From positions 1 to 12,576 of the forward strand of contig LXFE01004028.1 in assembly GCA_001929475.1 (NCBI GenBank): 12,576 nt of DNA, in the 5' to 3' direction. A program made the position numbers and the translations under genes. Within the stretch, counting starts at the first letter, position 1, and each line of letters starts with the position of its first letter. Below, one piece after another: positions 1 through 8,738 of this stretch. This stretch comes from Neolecta irregularis DAH-3. Its lineage: Eukaryota; Ascomycota; Neolectomycetes; Neolectales; Neolectaceae. Under the pieces are notes generated by a model. It did not search any database. It saw nothing but the letters and a program-made list of their open reading frames with translations, and had not been told where the DNA came from.

Positions 1-1286
1 GAAGACATGATGGTAAGATAGATCTTTCTGCGAAGTTCGACAATATTGGTGTTAGTTTGATCTATAATCTCCATTTTTTTAGTTTCTTCAGTGACTTCGT
101 CTTCTCCGTCACTGCTGTCTTCCTCGGATCCAGATTCTTCGCTTCCCTCGCCAAGTATCTCTGCTCGAATTTGCTCATATCGCTCTTCATTCTTTTCCCA
201 TTCCTCATCAAATTTGAACACGCCGAGACCTTCCTGGACATCAAGGGTATCGTCCAGACTGATCATGTGCGTAATCTGATCCTCTTCTGCAACTAAATCC
301 AACTCCGAAGGAATCGCCAAGTTATCTTTATATTTATCTTTCCGAACTTGAAACAAAACTTCGATCATGTATTGAACTCGTTTATCGATCATTCCTTCAT
401 GTAAAATTGCTCTGAATCGTTCGAATACGCCATTGTTGGCCTTTGGCGATACCTCACTGAGAAACTGCCCGACTTCACGGGTAAATCCTACTGCGACTTC
501 AACAGAGTCATCTGAGGGGCGTTCAAGAAGGAGGGAAAGAAGTTGAAGGGCTACGATTTCGTGGGCTACGAGATGATTTACCAAATGAGCAATAAACATT
601 GTACTGGACAGACAAACAGCCTAGATATTAACGAGTCATCCAAGAAACTACAAGTACCTTGTCATTTCGACGAAAAGCTTTTCGAAATTGGACGATTAGA
701 CGAGTGAGAAGGAGTTCTCCTACTTGTGGGAGTTTTGTGTTTATAATTGCAGTCATTGCGGCATAGATAGATGTAAATGGTGTTGAAGCGGCCTGGGCTT
801 TCATAATACTACGGCAATATAATCCTCGTCCTCGTACCAAATTTTCGGTGAATATTTCGGGTATGATAAGTTTCAAATTCGAGATATTGACCTGGCTGTT
901 AGCCTGGAATGACAAGGAATGATGCCTTGTTGATCAGACCATTGATACTTTTCTTCAACGCTTCCCAATACATTCGCTGATACTCTTTGGTATTCTTATC
1001 TGTAAACTGGGCCTGCAGTGCTCGTAGCTTTGCGGGCGGAACATATGTGCCTCCAGCCCTTGTATTCAGCAGCCTGGCTTATTAGTCGTGTGCAGACAAG
1101 ACGTGGATGCTTTTCAAACTCTGCTTTCAGATCAAACGGCGGCTTCTCTGCTGGCTGGTGTTCGTCTGCACGGTCGAACCGCCGCTTGGATGCTGTAGGC
1201 GGCGACGGGCTCTTTGAAGGAGAACGCTTGCGCGGAAATGGCAGACCGTCGCGCCGCTGGATGGTGCTGTGAACAACCGCCTGCAT
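1..1286 (-). CDS. CWC22: Pre-mRNA-splicing factor CWC22, N-terminal and MIF4G part (3' end outside window)
   Basis: CWC22 is a core spliceosome protein with MIF4G and MA3 domains; in the family it also escorts eIF4A3 into exon-junction complexes. Exons inferred: 1286-1111, 1073-926, 891-658, 620-1 (392 codons in the window). The start is the first ATG of the open frame. Residues 1-59 are a Ser/Pro/Arg-rich, poorly conserved leader. Then come the family signature [17 protein letters not shown] (about 63-79) and the MIF4G domain from about residue 95, with [33 protein letters not shown] and [15 protein letters not shown]. An acidic linker follows, and [12 protein letters not shown] at the window edge is where the MA3 domain begins. 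Introns are 37, 34 and 37 nt; the first two need GC donors. The joins restore uninterrupted family sequence ([30 protein letters not shown]). Family identity is secure; the exact start is less so, because a plus-strand gene touches the 5' end. Confidence 0.95.
892..925 (-). other. CWC22 intron 2, candidate GC-AG, 34 nt
   Basis: The exon ends AAC AAG. The intron starts GCATCA and ends AACAGCCAG, with a consensus CTAAC branch site 6 nt before the acceptor AG. Splicing gives INGLINK-VNISNL, which is conserved across CWC22. The GT-AG alternative would be only 22 nt and would insert four residues (ASFL) into the MIF4G domain. Confidence 0.7.
1074..1110 (-). other. CWC22 intron 1, candidate GC-AG, 37 nt
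   Basis: Reading the minus strand, the exon ends GAA AA and the intron begins GCATCC and ends CCAG, with a CTAAT branch-like element 9 nt before the end. Removing it gives [12 protein letters not shown], the expected CWC22 sequence, in phase 2. The only GT-AG alternative in frame is a 25-nt intron (1079-1103), which would insert HPPR. Confidence 0.65.
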
Positions 1287-2022
1287 GGGATGGAAGCGCA
1301 GAAAGGGTTGGTCTCCTTGGTGTTGTTGCGATAACACTCACCACCAAAAAACAAATCCTGGCTACTATCGATATTGCACTGAAACATCGACTCCTAGATC
1401 TGGATTCCCGGCTCCGCGAGTCCGAGAGATCCCGCGAATGGTGGAAGCGGCGGGTGCAGACTCTCGACCAGCGCTGCCGCACACAGGACGCCGAGATCCG
1501 CAGGCTGAAGGAACGCTTGTTCAGGTATGAGATCGTGCAGGAAAATAGCAGTTGAATAGAAGCGTTGAAGCGAAAACAACTATTCTGCTTGCTGCGCAAC
1601 GGGACTTGATGGCGCGCAATTGCACTTTGGAAACAAGCATCCTTGATCATTCAACAGTTCATTCCCAGCCCGCAATCACCTCGCCGGCCTCACAGTCTCC
1701 GCCAAAGAAACGGCCAAAGATACAGCCTTCTCCTCCACGGAAACGCCATCGCAAAACACAAACGGTAGCATGCGAGACCACTGCTGCACTCAGTGCCCTC
1801 ATCACCACCTTGTGGAATATCGAATTGATCCACCCCGACATTCATCTGAGAAGATTGCTGCTTGCTACCGGTGATGTAACTATACCACCTAATCCATATG
1901 TTTCAAAAGAACAAAGGAAAGAACTACTAGTCAAGAAGGTCGAGGAACAAATTGAGAATGTACGATATCTAAGAATGCAAAACGAATTTTTGGGTGAGTT
2001 GGTTGGATCAAGAGAGGATTGA
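1238..2022 (+). CDS. Unrecognised coiled-coil, basic (probably nuclear) protein
   Basis: I do not recognise the family. Two exons are supported: one ending at 1524 and 1560-2022, joined across a 35-nt GTATGA...AATAG intron (1525-1559) in phase 2, which fuses RRLKERLF to RSVEAKTT without a stop. Exon 1 encodes a charged helical stretch (codons from 1397, LDLDSRLRESERSREWW onward) with heptad-like leucines, probably a coiled coil. Exon 2 has a basic Pro/Ser/Lys stretch with KKRPK and PPRKRHRK that could be a nuclear localisation signal. A C-terminal helical block follows (LIHPDIHLRRLLLATG... VKKVEEQIENVRYLRMQ). The N-terminus is uncertain. ATG 1238 gives 249 aa but runs antisense to CWC22 codons. 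Alternatively, ATG 1285 joined by a 91-nt intron (1307-1397) gives 203 aa. The region is more GC-rich than its surroundings. Confidence 0.6.
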
Positions 2023-2492
2023 CCTGTGATTGGCTCCTTCTTGGCGTTTGTGGGGAATATAGATAGGTTTGCACCTTCCGTTGCTTCCAATATCTTACGG
2101 CCAGGATTAACTTAATTGTACAGCTTCACTTTTGATTTTACTCTCATCACCCTCAAGTATTCCTCAACCCCCGAAATCAGCTCTCAAATCACCGGGCCTT
2201 GAATTTTGGTCAGATCTACAGTGTCCCAATGCCAGTCTACCGCCGTGTTCCTTACCTGTTATGACAAGCCTATATGCTGATAAGCACTCTATGTTGTGCC
2301 CAATACCAACAAGCCCCTAGCATTGACTACTCTTCCTGAGCTTGTTGGCGTGTACTGGGATTGAATTCTTCCCCAAACATTACAACATCGGGGGCTAGCC
2401 TACCAGAACCATATATATATGGGCCCCTCCCTATCTTGAATATTCGAAATTGCGGTAGTCGAATCCAGGTAAATCAATATCACTGTTTGCTT
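2023..2492. other. Intergenic stretch with no gene seen
   Basis: No frame here reads like conserved protein. It presumably holds the 3' UTR of the coiled-coil gene. The only structure noted is the perfect 14-bp palindrome CCATATATATATGG at 2409-2422, directly followed by GGCCCC, which is TATA-like but is not placed before a convincing gene. Confidence 0.5.
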
Positions 2493-2783
2493 TCAATTTA
2501 AATTCGTCGTGAAATTCAAATCGCGAAGTGTCCGTTGCAGTCTACACAGGTCACTTTTGCCAATATCCCGTGAATAGTAATTATTGGTCCAGGATGTGGC
2601 GAATCTACATATTGCGTAACCTTTTACATTAGTTGTGTAATCAGAACAATGTACGTGGTCTGATAAATAACCTTCTGTGCGTAAACGATTGAGAATCACA
2701 TGGCTTTTATTTGGTTTTGCGTCCATTATCGGAGGGAATCCGACGAACTCATGCTTGAATTCATAGATACGCTTCTTGCCCAA
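2493..2783 (-). CDS. Orphan open reading frame, possibly an exon
   Basis: An open frame of about 96 codons has fairly normal amino-acid composition (segments such as YEFKHEFVGFPPIMDAKPN and GYAICRFATSWTNNYYSR, three cysteines). It lacks an ATG at its 5' end; the first in-frame ATG lies inside, at the Met of PPIMDAKPN. Just before the frame there is a stop and then an AG (TATAAG) that could be a splice acceptor. It could therefore be the last exon of a small gene whose upstream exon lies in 2790-3280, or a chance frame. I recognise no domain and found no convincing signal peptide exon. Confidence 0.25.
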   Translation of the reverse strand: MGKKRIYEFKHEFVGFPPIMDAKPNKSHVILNRLRTEGYLSDHVHCSDYTTNVKGYAICRFATSWTNNYYSRDIGKSDLCRLQRTLRDLNFTTNLN

Positions 2784-3281
2784 TATCTTATATGATGTGA
2801 TTCAAATTCGTGGTAATAGATAGGCCGATAATCTTTCCTTCAACACCACGATAGTCTGTTAATTTTAAATTCAGTTGATGTGCTGGATTTCACTACGTAT
2901 TCCAGAGTCTGTGGAGACTCCTGCTCTGGTTAAACATGGGGCCTGTACTCAAGAATGAATTTAGTGAGCTCTTGTATTGCGCAAGGGAGAGATGATAATA
3001 CTTCCAGGAAGAATCTCCAGTATTGGCTTGAAACACCAGGTTCCCAAAAATTCATGCGAATAGGAAGCTTGTTTCTGATGGAATGGACGTTACTCATAGC
3101 GTGGATGAATGATTTTATTTGTCAATATTCTCACAGGTCGGGTTTCTTATCAGAAAATATGACGTCAATTACAATCAATAGTCGTATACAACAATACAGT
3201 AACAGCCATGGCAAGCTTAGGCAAGTAATTTCTAATACTATTCCAACAGGAGCAACCAAAATTACTGAACATGGATTAAGT
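2784..3281. other. Intergenic stretch, nothing convincing
   Basis: A plus-strand frame (2955-3296) and a minus-strand hydrophobic frame (to about 3131) exist here, but neither has conserved motifs. Both run into the 3' exon of the neighbouring membrane-protein gene in a conflicting frame or strand. A short Met-initiated hydrophobic run (MAVTVLLYTT, minus strand, near 3209) could be an upstream exon of the 2493-2783 frame, but no clean splice join was found. Confidence 0.35.
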
Positions 3282-3836
3282 TCAGCCCATCTCTGAAGCA
3301 GATGTCGTAGTGACACATACTTCATCAACAGGACTTTCTCGAGCAAAGCCCTGAGTTTCATTTTGGCTTTGAGTGTTTTGATGACCACGAGCATTTTGCT
3401 CCACTTGACAATCTTCATTGACCACTGGATTAGGTTGAGCTTTCTTTTCCATGAAAGCGTGATCGTATGCACACTCAGGGTCGTGTTGACGACGTAGATT
3501 GTGAGGAGCTCGATGAATTCGAGTATGTCTTGTATAGTACGACCAAAGGAACGAAACTAAAACTGAGAAGAATGAGCTTATAATCCACTATAGGTGAACG
3601 GTACGTCCAAGGACAATAGCTCCAGCAAGAGATCCGAATACGATTCCCACCATGTCCCCTTGACGCAATCTTTGTGATTCGTGGCGGAGCAATTGCTCAA
3701 AGCATTCAGTATTATTCCAGCCCTGTTGATCACAGCTAGAGGTCAGATATACGAGCAGGTGGTTAAAGTGCAAGTCTTGTTGGTAAGAAGTCAAGTGTAT
3801 AGTTCCATAATTATCAGAAGTAACGTTAGTAGTCAT
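3282..3836 (-). CDS. Probable single-pass (type I) surface protein; N-terminus unresolved
   Basis: The minimal model has exons 3836-3605 and 3562-3282 (170 aa). The outer part carries two cysteines around a glycosylation sequon (C35...GWNNTEC45), then a basic RLRQGD stop/start motif. A strongly hydrophobic helix follows at about residues 63-85 (MVGIVFGSLAGAIVL / LLVSFLW), then a hydrophilic Gln/Asn-rich tail of about 85 residues ending TSASEMG. The 42-nt intron (3563-3604, GTACCG...TTCTCAG) joins the helix; an acceptor 6 nt downstream also keeps frame. This Cys-region, helix and polar-tail plan is common in fungal cell-surface proteins. The true start is probably upstream. ATG 4093 begins a signal-like MAVSLWSLV that splices over 34 nt (4033-4066) into LAYLHIVAESMLGLVF, and a Thr/Ser-rich frame (PTTSSIASSHSYNN) lies at about 3870-3915, but I could not close all joins. 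Function unknown. Confidence 0.6.
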
Positions 3837-4093
3837 AATGAGAAGGAAACAATGGAACTGACAATCTGATTATTGTAACTATGAGAAGAAGCTATAGAAG
3901 AAGTGGTTGGTTGAAGAGGAAGAATCTCAAGACAGACTGGTTACTTGTACTCCACAATCACATGCCACGATACAGGCAATTCTCAAATACTAATCCTAAC
4001 ATTGATTCCGCAACAATGTGTAGATATGCCAACTCGCAAGCTAACCACCCCTCAATTTGGCAATACAACAAGTGACCATAAACTAACAGCCAT

Positions 4094-4922
4094 TGATTTT
4101 CACCTAGCTCAGCCCATACAATTAAATGGCAACCCCGATTTTACAGAACATCATGTTCCAAAAAACCTAGAGAACTTCACTTAAAAAACAAAGAGGCCTT
4201 AGGCTGTTCAAAAGGGCTTGTAGTCTCCGATTCTATGTTGTAATGACACATCTTTGTTTCCAGATCATGGAAGACTAGACATGTTCTCAAAATAGCATCA
4301 GTTTTAGCTTTGAACAAAATCAACATTTTTAGTTATACTAGACACTATATGTTAACAATGTCCATTTTGGATTTCTAGCATATCAGTTCTGGTAGAGAGA
4401 TATTAAATCCAATGAAGCTGTTAGAAAGGGACCGATTACAGCTGGAGCATTGTGGTAAAAGTGCTCTAGAAGACAGGGTTCTAACTGATCTCGCCACGCA
4501 GTGGCATCCTTATTGATTATCTGCAAGCTTTTGCAGTTTTCGACATTGGCCTTGATATTCCTTACTCTTTGTTGTAAACGTCCTAGAACGTGGCCTCCAC
4601 TTCTTATCGTATGAGTATATCTTTTTTATGTGTTTATTCGAACAGTTGTAACCTAAAGAGTTCGATACTTTTGACCTTTGCTAAGTTACAGATAACATAA
4701 CGAAAATTTTGAAATTTCATTCTGTATAACCAGTTCTATGAATGAACACACGAAAGAACATTAGGAAGAAAGTGTATGTACATTATCAACAGGACGAACT
4801 GGAAGCGATTTTTCAATAATATTTGGTATTGAATGGATGTTTGGAGTTGCAACTTGCATCATCTAATGTTTATAAATTTAATTGCAGTATATCGCAGAGA
4901 TCATTGTGAATATGCATATGTA
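4094..4922. other. AT-rich intergenic gap
   Basis: No supported gene on either strand. It lies between the possible 5' end of the surface-protein gene and the stop codon of 6-phosphogluconolactonase. Long frames are absent apart from one at 4833-5051 (plus), which is mostly antisense to the lactonase last exon. It presumably contains a promoter for the leftward surface-protein gene and the lactonase 3' UTR. Confidence 0.6.
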
Positions 4923-5807
4923 CTAGAGTTTGAACTCTTTCTTGGGAAAAACGGTCAACTTGCTGGCTTCGTCATCTACAAACCAAGTAACACGGTCTCC
5001 TCCCATTTGGTTTACGAGAGACGCTGGCAAACCTTCATCTGGCGTTTCTAGCACTTTGACGAGTATATCTTGTTTTGACTAGATAATAAGAGGTCATGCC
5101 CATAAGAGTCCCGTACCTGACCGGCTGCAACAAAAGCAATATTGTGAGCATGCGTTACGACCGTAAGAGTGAGTGTAATCCTTCGTGGAGGTGGCTTTGG
5201 TGAGTCTTCAATTGGTGAAACCCAAGCGATATTCTCTCTTAGCAGTTCATGATTAGGAAAAAGTGAACAAGTATGTCCATCAGGCCCCACTCCAAGAAGC
5301 ATACAGTCAAATGCAGGGATCTTAACTGTCTCCTTTGCGGCAAAAACACGAACAAGATCTTTTTCGTAGACGTCGGCGAGTTCCTGGGTGTCATTCAAAA
5401 AGTTCTGATCGATGGCAAAAATTTGATCTCTTGGGATGGGGACTTTTGAGAACAAGGCGTCTTCTGCAAGCCTGTAATTACTGTCATGGTCATTCAAAGG
5501 AACAGCTCTTTCATCGGCGAAGAAGACGAACCTGGTGTATTAGCGTCAACCATATTTCAACAACAGAGGATGGATGGGCAAGAGTTGGTTGTGATTGCCT
5601 CAAAAGACAATTTACGCACCATTTATCCCATTCGATAGATTCATCTTCTACAATACCCTGAGCAAGTTGGCTTGGCAGACTTCCGCCGCTGAGAGCAATT
5701 GTGAATCTTCCACGAGCCTTGATGCTTTCACGGCTTGCTCTTTTGACATACTTTCCGAGAGCTGAGCAGAGAACATCTTTTTGTTTGAATGAATATAAAG
5801 TCGGCAT
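4923..5807 (-). CDS. SOL3: 6-phosphogluconolactonase
   Basis: Hydrolyses 6-phosphoglucono-1,5-lactone to 6-phosphogluconate, step two of the oxidative pentose phosphate pathway, in the cytosol. Three exons (5807-5620, 5531-5117, 5078-4923) give 252 aa, the usual length of the yeast Sol family. Diagnostic motifs: ALSGGSLP (38-45), FFADERAVPLNDHDSNY (66-82), GVGPDGHTCSLFP (143-155), PKPPPRRITLTL (174-185) and LPASLVNQ near the C-terminus. Intron 1 (5532-5619, 88 nt, GTGCGT...CACCAG) is the longest in the window and splits Trp63. Intron 2 (5079-5116) is only 38 nt and follows AFVAAGQ. The start is the first ATG before the conserved N-terminus; the upstream extension of the open frame has no family similarity. 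It is transcribed divergently from the LYR gene across 116 bp. The symbol follows the yeast paralogue family; SOL1, SOL2 and SOL4 relationships cannot be separated here. Confidence 0.95.
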
Positions 5808-5923
5808 TTGTGGCTTAGTAAGTTTGCGAAATATTACAGCTATAAACCGGTTGACTCGGCCTGTGACACAGCCCCTCCGGTGAGCACGTGCCATTCGACC
5901 GTCAAGTTATCCTTTTCTCCTGA
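5808..5923. promoter_or_regulatory. Shared divergent promoter of 6-phosphogluconolactonase and LYR genes
   Basis: Only 116 bp separate the two start codons, so both promoters and 5' UTRs must fit here. It contains the 8-bp palindrome GCACGTGC at 5884-5891, with core CACGTG at 5885-5890, the E-box bound by Cbf1-, USF- and Pho4-type bHLH factors. It is 34 bp from the LYR start and 77 bp from the lactonase start. Co-regulation is inference. Confidence 0.55.
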
Positions 5924-6669
5924 ATGCTCAAACTGAGCCCGAAACGTCTGCCATTTTATAAGATACAGGAGCATACAAAACCAGTCCTAGAGTTATATAA
6001 GGCACTTTTGAGACACGCGAATCACATACCGATCGGCGGTTTGCATGCGAAAATAAAAAGCAAATTCCGCAGATACAAAGGAATTACAAGCCCCGCCAAG
6101 ACTAGGGAGCTCCTCAAAGCAACATATGAAGTACATCTTGTAGAAAATATCACGTTGATGGCAAGGCAGAAGATACTTTACGACATGCCGCTCTCGGAAG
6201 CCTCACTTCATTAGCGAAAGTTCGTGAGAAGTATACGAAAACGAGAAGCCATGCTTTGACTTCTCCAGAAAAACTTCCCTCTCCAAAATGCTTTACCTCT
6301 CCTCAGCCCACAATATTAAAAAAAGTCTCAGAATACAAAAATCGACCTTCAAAGAAGTTACGAATCAGTTATACTACCCTCGATGATCCTTTTGTTCGAG
6401 TGCCTCGGCAATCTGAAAAGATATCAATGATTTTAAATGCCCGAGCTGAAAAGAACGTTAAGAGAAACAATATTCGGGACAGGTTGGAGGAATTAATACG
6501 AGACGGACAAATGGAAGATAGAATATCGAAACAGCTGGGTCAACCAGGTGGATGGTCAGTGGAAGCTTCACAACAGCTCACAGCCTTACATTCTCGCTTT
6601 AAACAGGAGAAAAAGAACAGACTTGAACGGGAGAAAAGATACAGAGCTAAATGGAACATTGACTCATGA
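5924..6669 (+). CDS. LYR-motif (complex 1 LYR family) protein, probably mitochondrial
   Basis: LYR proteins are small helical mitochondrial factors that work with acyl carrier protein in Fe-S, respiratory-complex or ribosome assembly. Exons 5924-6130 and 6166-6669 give 236 aa. The N-terminal half carries VLELYKALLRHANHIP (LYK at 24-26 as the LYR tripeptide), then a basic KSKFRRYKG (F48) and TSPAKTRELLKATYE, the expected helix spacing. A 35-nt intron (6131-6165, GTACAT...GGCAAG) joins ATYE to AEDTLRHAALGSL in phase 0; a 26-nt alternative donor is less likely. The C-terminal half is a low-complexity linker followed by a highly basic helix (HSRFKQEKKNRLEREKRYR). It is longer than the single-domain LYRM proteins and resembles the fungal Cup1-like LYR group, a placement I hold only moderately. 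It ends 144 bp from the convergent transcription factor. Confidence 0.75.
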
Positions 6670-6813
6670 TGAGGAATATTTCTCCAAATTGAATAATGTT
6701 TGGGAACATTATCAGCCATGCAATCAATGAATACAAATAATATATAGCCTGTTTGAACCCACGACAATGTACACTTAGATAACGATCCAAAATACTTTTG
6801 GCTTTGGCGTATG

Positions 6814-8738
6814 TCAGGAAGGTTTCTTCAGTAAATTCCAATTGATAGACTCAAACCCTCCGTAAGCATCCAACGCATTTGTAATCTCCCTTGATACTTC
6901 TCGCAGTGTTTGGATCTGTTCGATAGTTTCAAAGGCCGCAGAGGCCTGTGGTGTGTTCAAGAATTCCGGACATCCGCGCAATGCAGTCAATGAATCACTC
7001 ACCATCTGCCATGCTTGCGGGTTCCTGGAGGCATCAGTTGCTAGCTTAACGGCAAGGTAAAGTGTTCCGATTAGAGGCGTTGTGAAAATCCACATTTGAC
7101 CAAACCAGCGAAATAGCCCGAGCTCATCTCGGCGCCGATAGAAAGCAAGGAAGGTCCTCACACTTCGACGAGACGCTTCGAGGGCGCGACGTTTTGATAA
7201 ATGGGTTGATGTCGATGACGTGTATGGTAAGTGTAGCGACAACAGAGCCCGATTCCAAGCCATCTCTATGGTAATCTGTTGCCACAAAATCAAGGGATCG
7301 CTGATAAGGAGATCCTGATCGGAGGTTATATGTAGCCACGGTGAAGCCATTTCATATGCTTTGTTTGCATCTTCATCAAGTTTTTTAATGATGGTATACG
7401 AAGGGGGTATCAATGCAAATAAATTTTGATGTGTACGACCCCACATAAGGAATATAGTGTTGAAAGCTTCCATCCACTGGAATCGTCGGACATTACTCTC
7501 ACCTTCACCATCAAACAAAGGATCATAGGTTGGAAAACGGGTATCAGTATCGAATTCGTTAATATGAGTTGGAAGGCCTTCATGCCAAGCATTTGTGATA
7601 TCCCATAGGCGGACTTGCATCCAAAGTCGACGTCTCCACTCTGCTTCAATTTGAGATACAGGAAACATAGATGGATCTCTATGGAGACTATGCCATTAGC
7701 GAGGATTAAGGCATAGCAAAAACCCTAGAGTTTGAGACATGCTTACAATGCATCCATTGCTGAACCATAATTGTGCTGTAATCTTTAGTACAAAGAGAGA
7801 AACAAGATATACAGGATGATATAATGTCGCTGTTCAATTGATATAGGAGAAGTGCCAGTACAGCATCCAAGTCATAATTGTCCAAACCCCCTCCCAGAAA
7901 CAAGCAGTAGCGTATAGCATCCTGTAGCCTTCGCCGTAAATTTACTCGAGATGAGCCGAGCGAAGTTATTATGGACACCAATTCCGGAATGTCATCATTA
8001 GGGTATGACCGAAGCGAAACACATATTATCCCAAAAAGCGAAGCGATCCAGTGCGAGGATGCTCTACGGGTAGCCCAATATGTCTCATACTCTTGCTGGA
8101 ATTGAGGCCGTATCAGTTGTGTAATAAGCGGGTTTATAATAAAATAGCGTGCAAAAAGAAGATCCACGGCTCCTCTGACTGGAAGTATCGAGTCCACAAA
8201 TTCATTTAGTCTTTCCAAAGTAATCCCAAACCATTGGTCTTCATTGCCAGTTCTTGAAACAGGAGCCGATAGGATCTGCAGTTCTGGTCTGATCTGCGTA
8301 TATCAGCCAAGTCGTTTATCAATGCAGGCCCACATGTTTTGCTACTGCACTTTTGTTTCCATGGTATTTGCACTGGCCATTTAAGAATGTAAGATCGCCT
8401 AGTGATCGTATGGCATCATTTGCCAATTCTTGTGCATCATTAGGACAAAACTCTGCTTGTTCTACTGTTCCGGATTTCCGTGGAGAAGAGGATAAAGATC
8501 GAATCTTAGTCGTCTTGCTTGATTGAGTTGTTAGGCCATTCTGAATATCTAAGGCTTCAAAAGAAATCCTATTCGACATCAGCAAAACTCCACCACATGC
8601 TTACCCTTCTTCGTAAATGCATGCATTACCTCTCATACGACAATTAGAACATGGAATACCTCTGTCGCATTTCGATTTTCGAAGGCGGCAGCTCTTGCAA
8701 CTCAAGATTGGGCGTCGTTTATTATTTTGAGAAGTCAT
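6814..8738 (-). CDS. Zn2Cys6 fungal-specific transcription factor
   Basis: A DNA-binding regulator with an N-terminal binuclear zinc cluster: C14-X2-C17-X6-C24-X5-C30-X2-C33-X6-C40, preceded by NKRR. The middle and C-terminal parts match the fungal transcription factor domain: RPQFQQEYETYW, AIRYCLFLGGGLDNYDLDAVLALLLYQ, LHRDPSMFPVSQIEAEWRRRLW, QVRLWDITNAWHEGLP. Tentative exons are 8738-8605, 8568-8334, 8293-7813, 7775-7739 and 7687-6814 (586 aa). Intron 1 (36 nt, GTAAGC...GAATAG) is secure. Intron 2 is 40 nt (8294-8333) or 52 nt (8294-8345). The region 7688-7812 is not settled: the acceptor before LHRDPS (CTAAT then CATAG) is clear, but the small exon upstream could be read in other ways, and the model lacks about five residues usual before LHRD. 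The target genes are unknown; no biosynthetic cluster lies nearby. Confidence 0.85.

Noticed and set aside
1132-1650. Minus-strand frame with an Arg/Ser-rich run (SRSRESRSRSR) that could extend the N-terminus of CWC22, where RS-rich leaders are common.
   Set aside because: It is the mirror of the charged coiled-coil exon on the plus strand, which splices cleanly into a second exon; no join to the CWC22 start was found.
2441-2470. GGTAGTCGAATCC, similar to a tRNA B-box, considered as part of a tRNA gene.
   Set aside because: No acceptor-stem, D-arm or anticodon-arm pairing could be found around it.
2955-3296. ATG-started plus-strand frame of 113 codons.
   Set aside because: No recognisable motif or intron logic, and its 3' part overlaps the terminal exon of the minus-strand surface-protein gene.
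3131-3472. Hydrophobic minus-strand frame of 113 codons.
   Set aside because: It overlaps the cytoplasmic-tail exon of the surface-protein gene in another frame; that exon splices in frame to the membrane helix and has a more natural composition.
4833-5051. Plus-strand frame containing NGQLAGFVIYKPS, which looks superficially like the C-terminus of RNase-like fungal effectors.
   Set aside because: It is mostly antisense to the last exon of 6-phosphogluconolactonase, which is certain from protein conservation and splice sites; the resemblance is a shadow.
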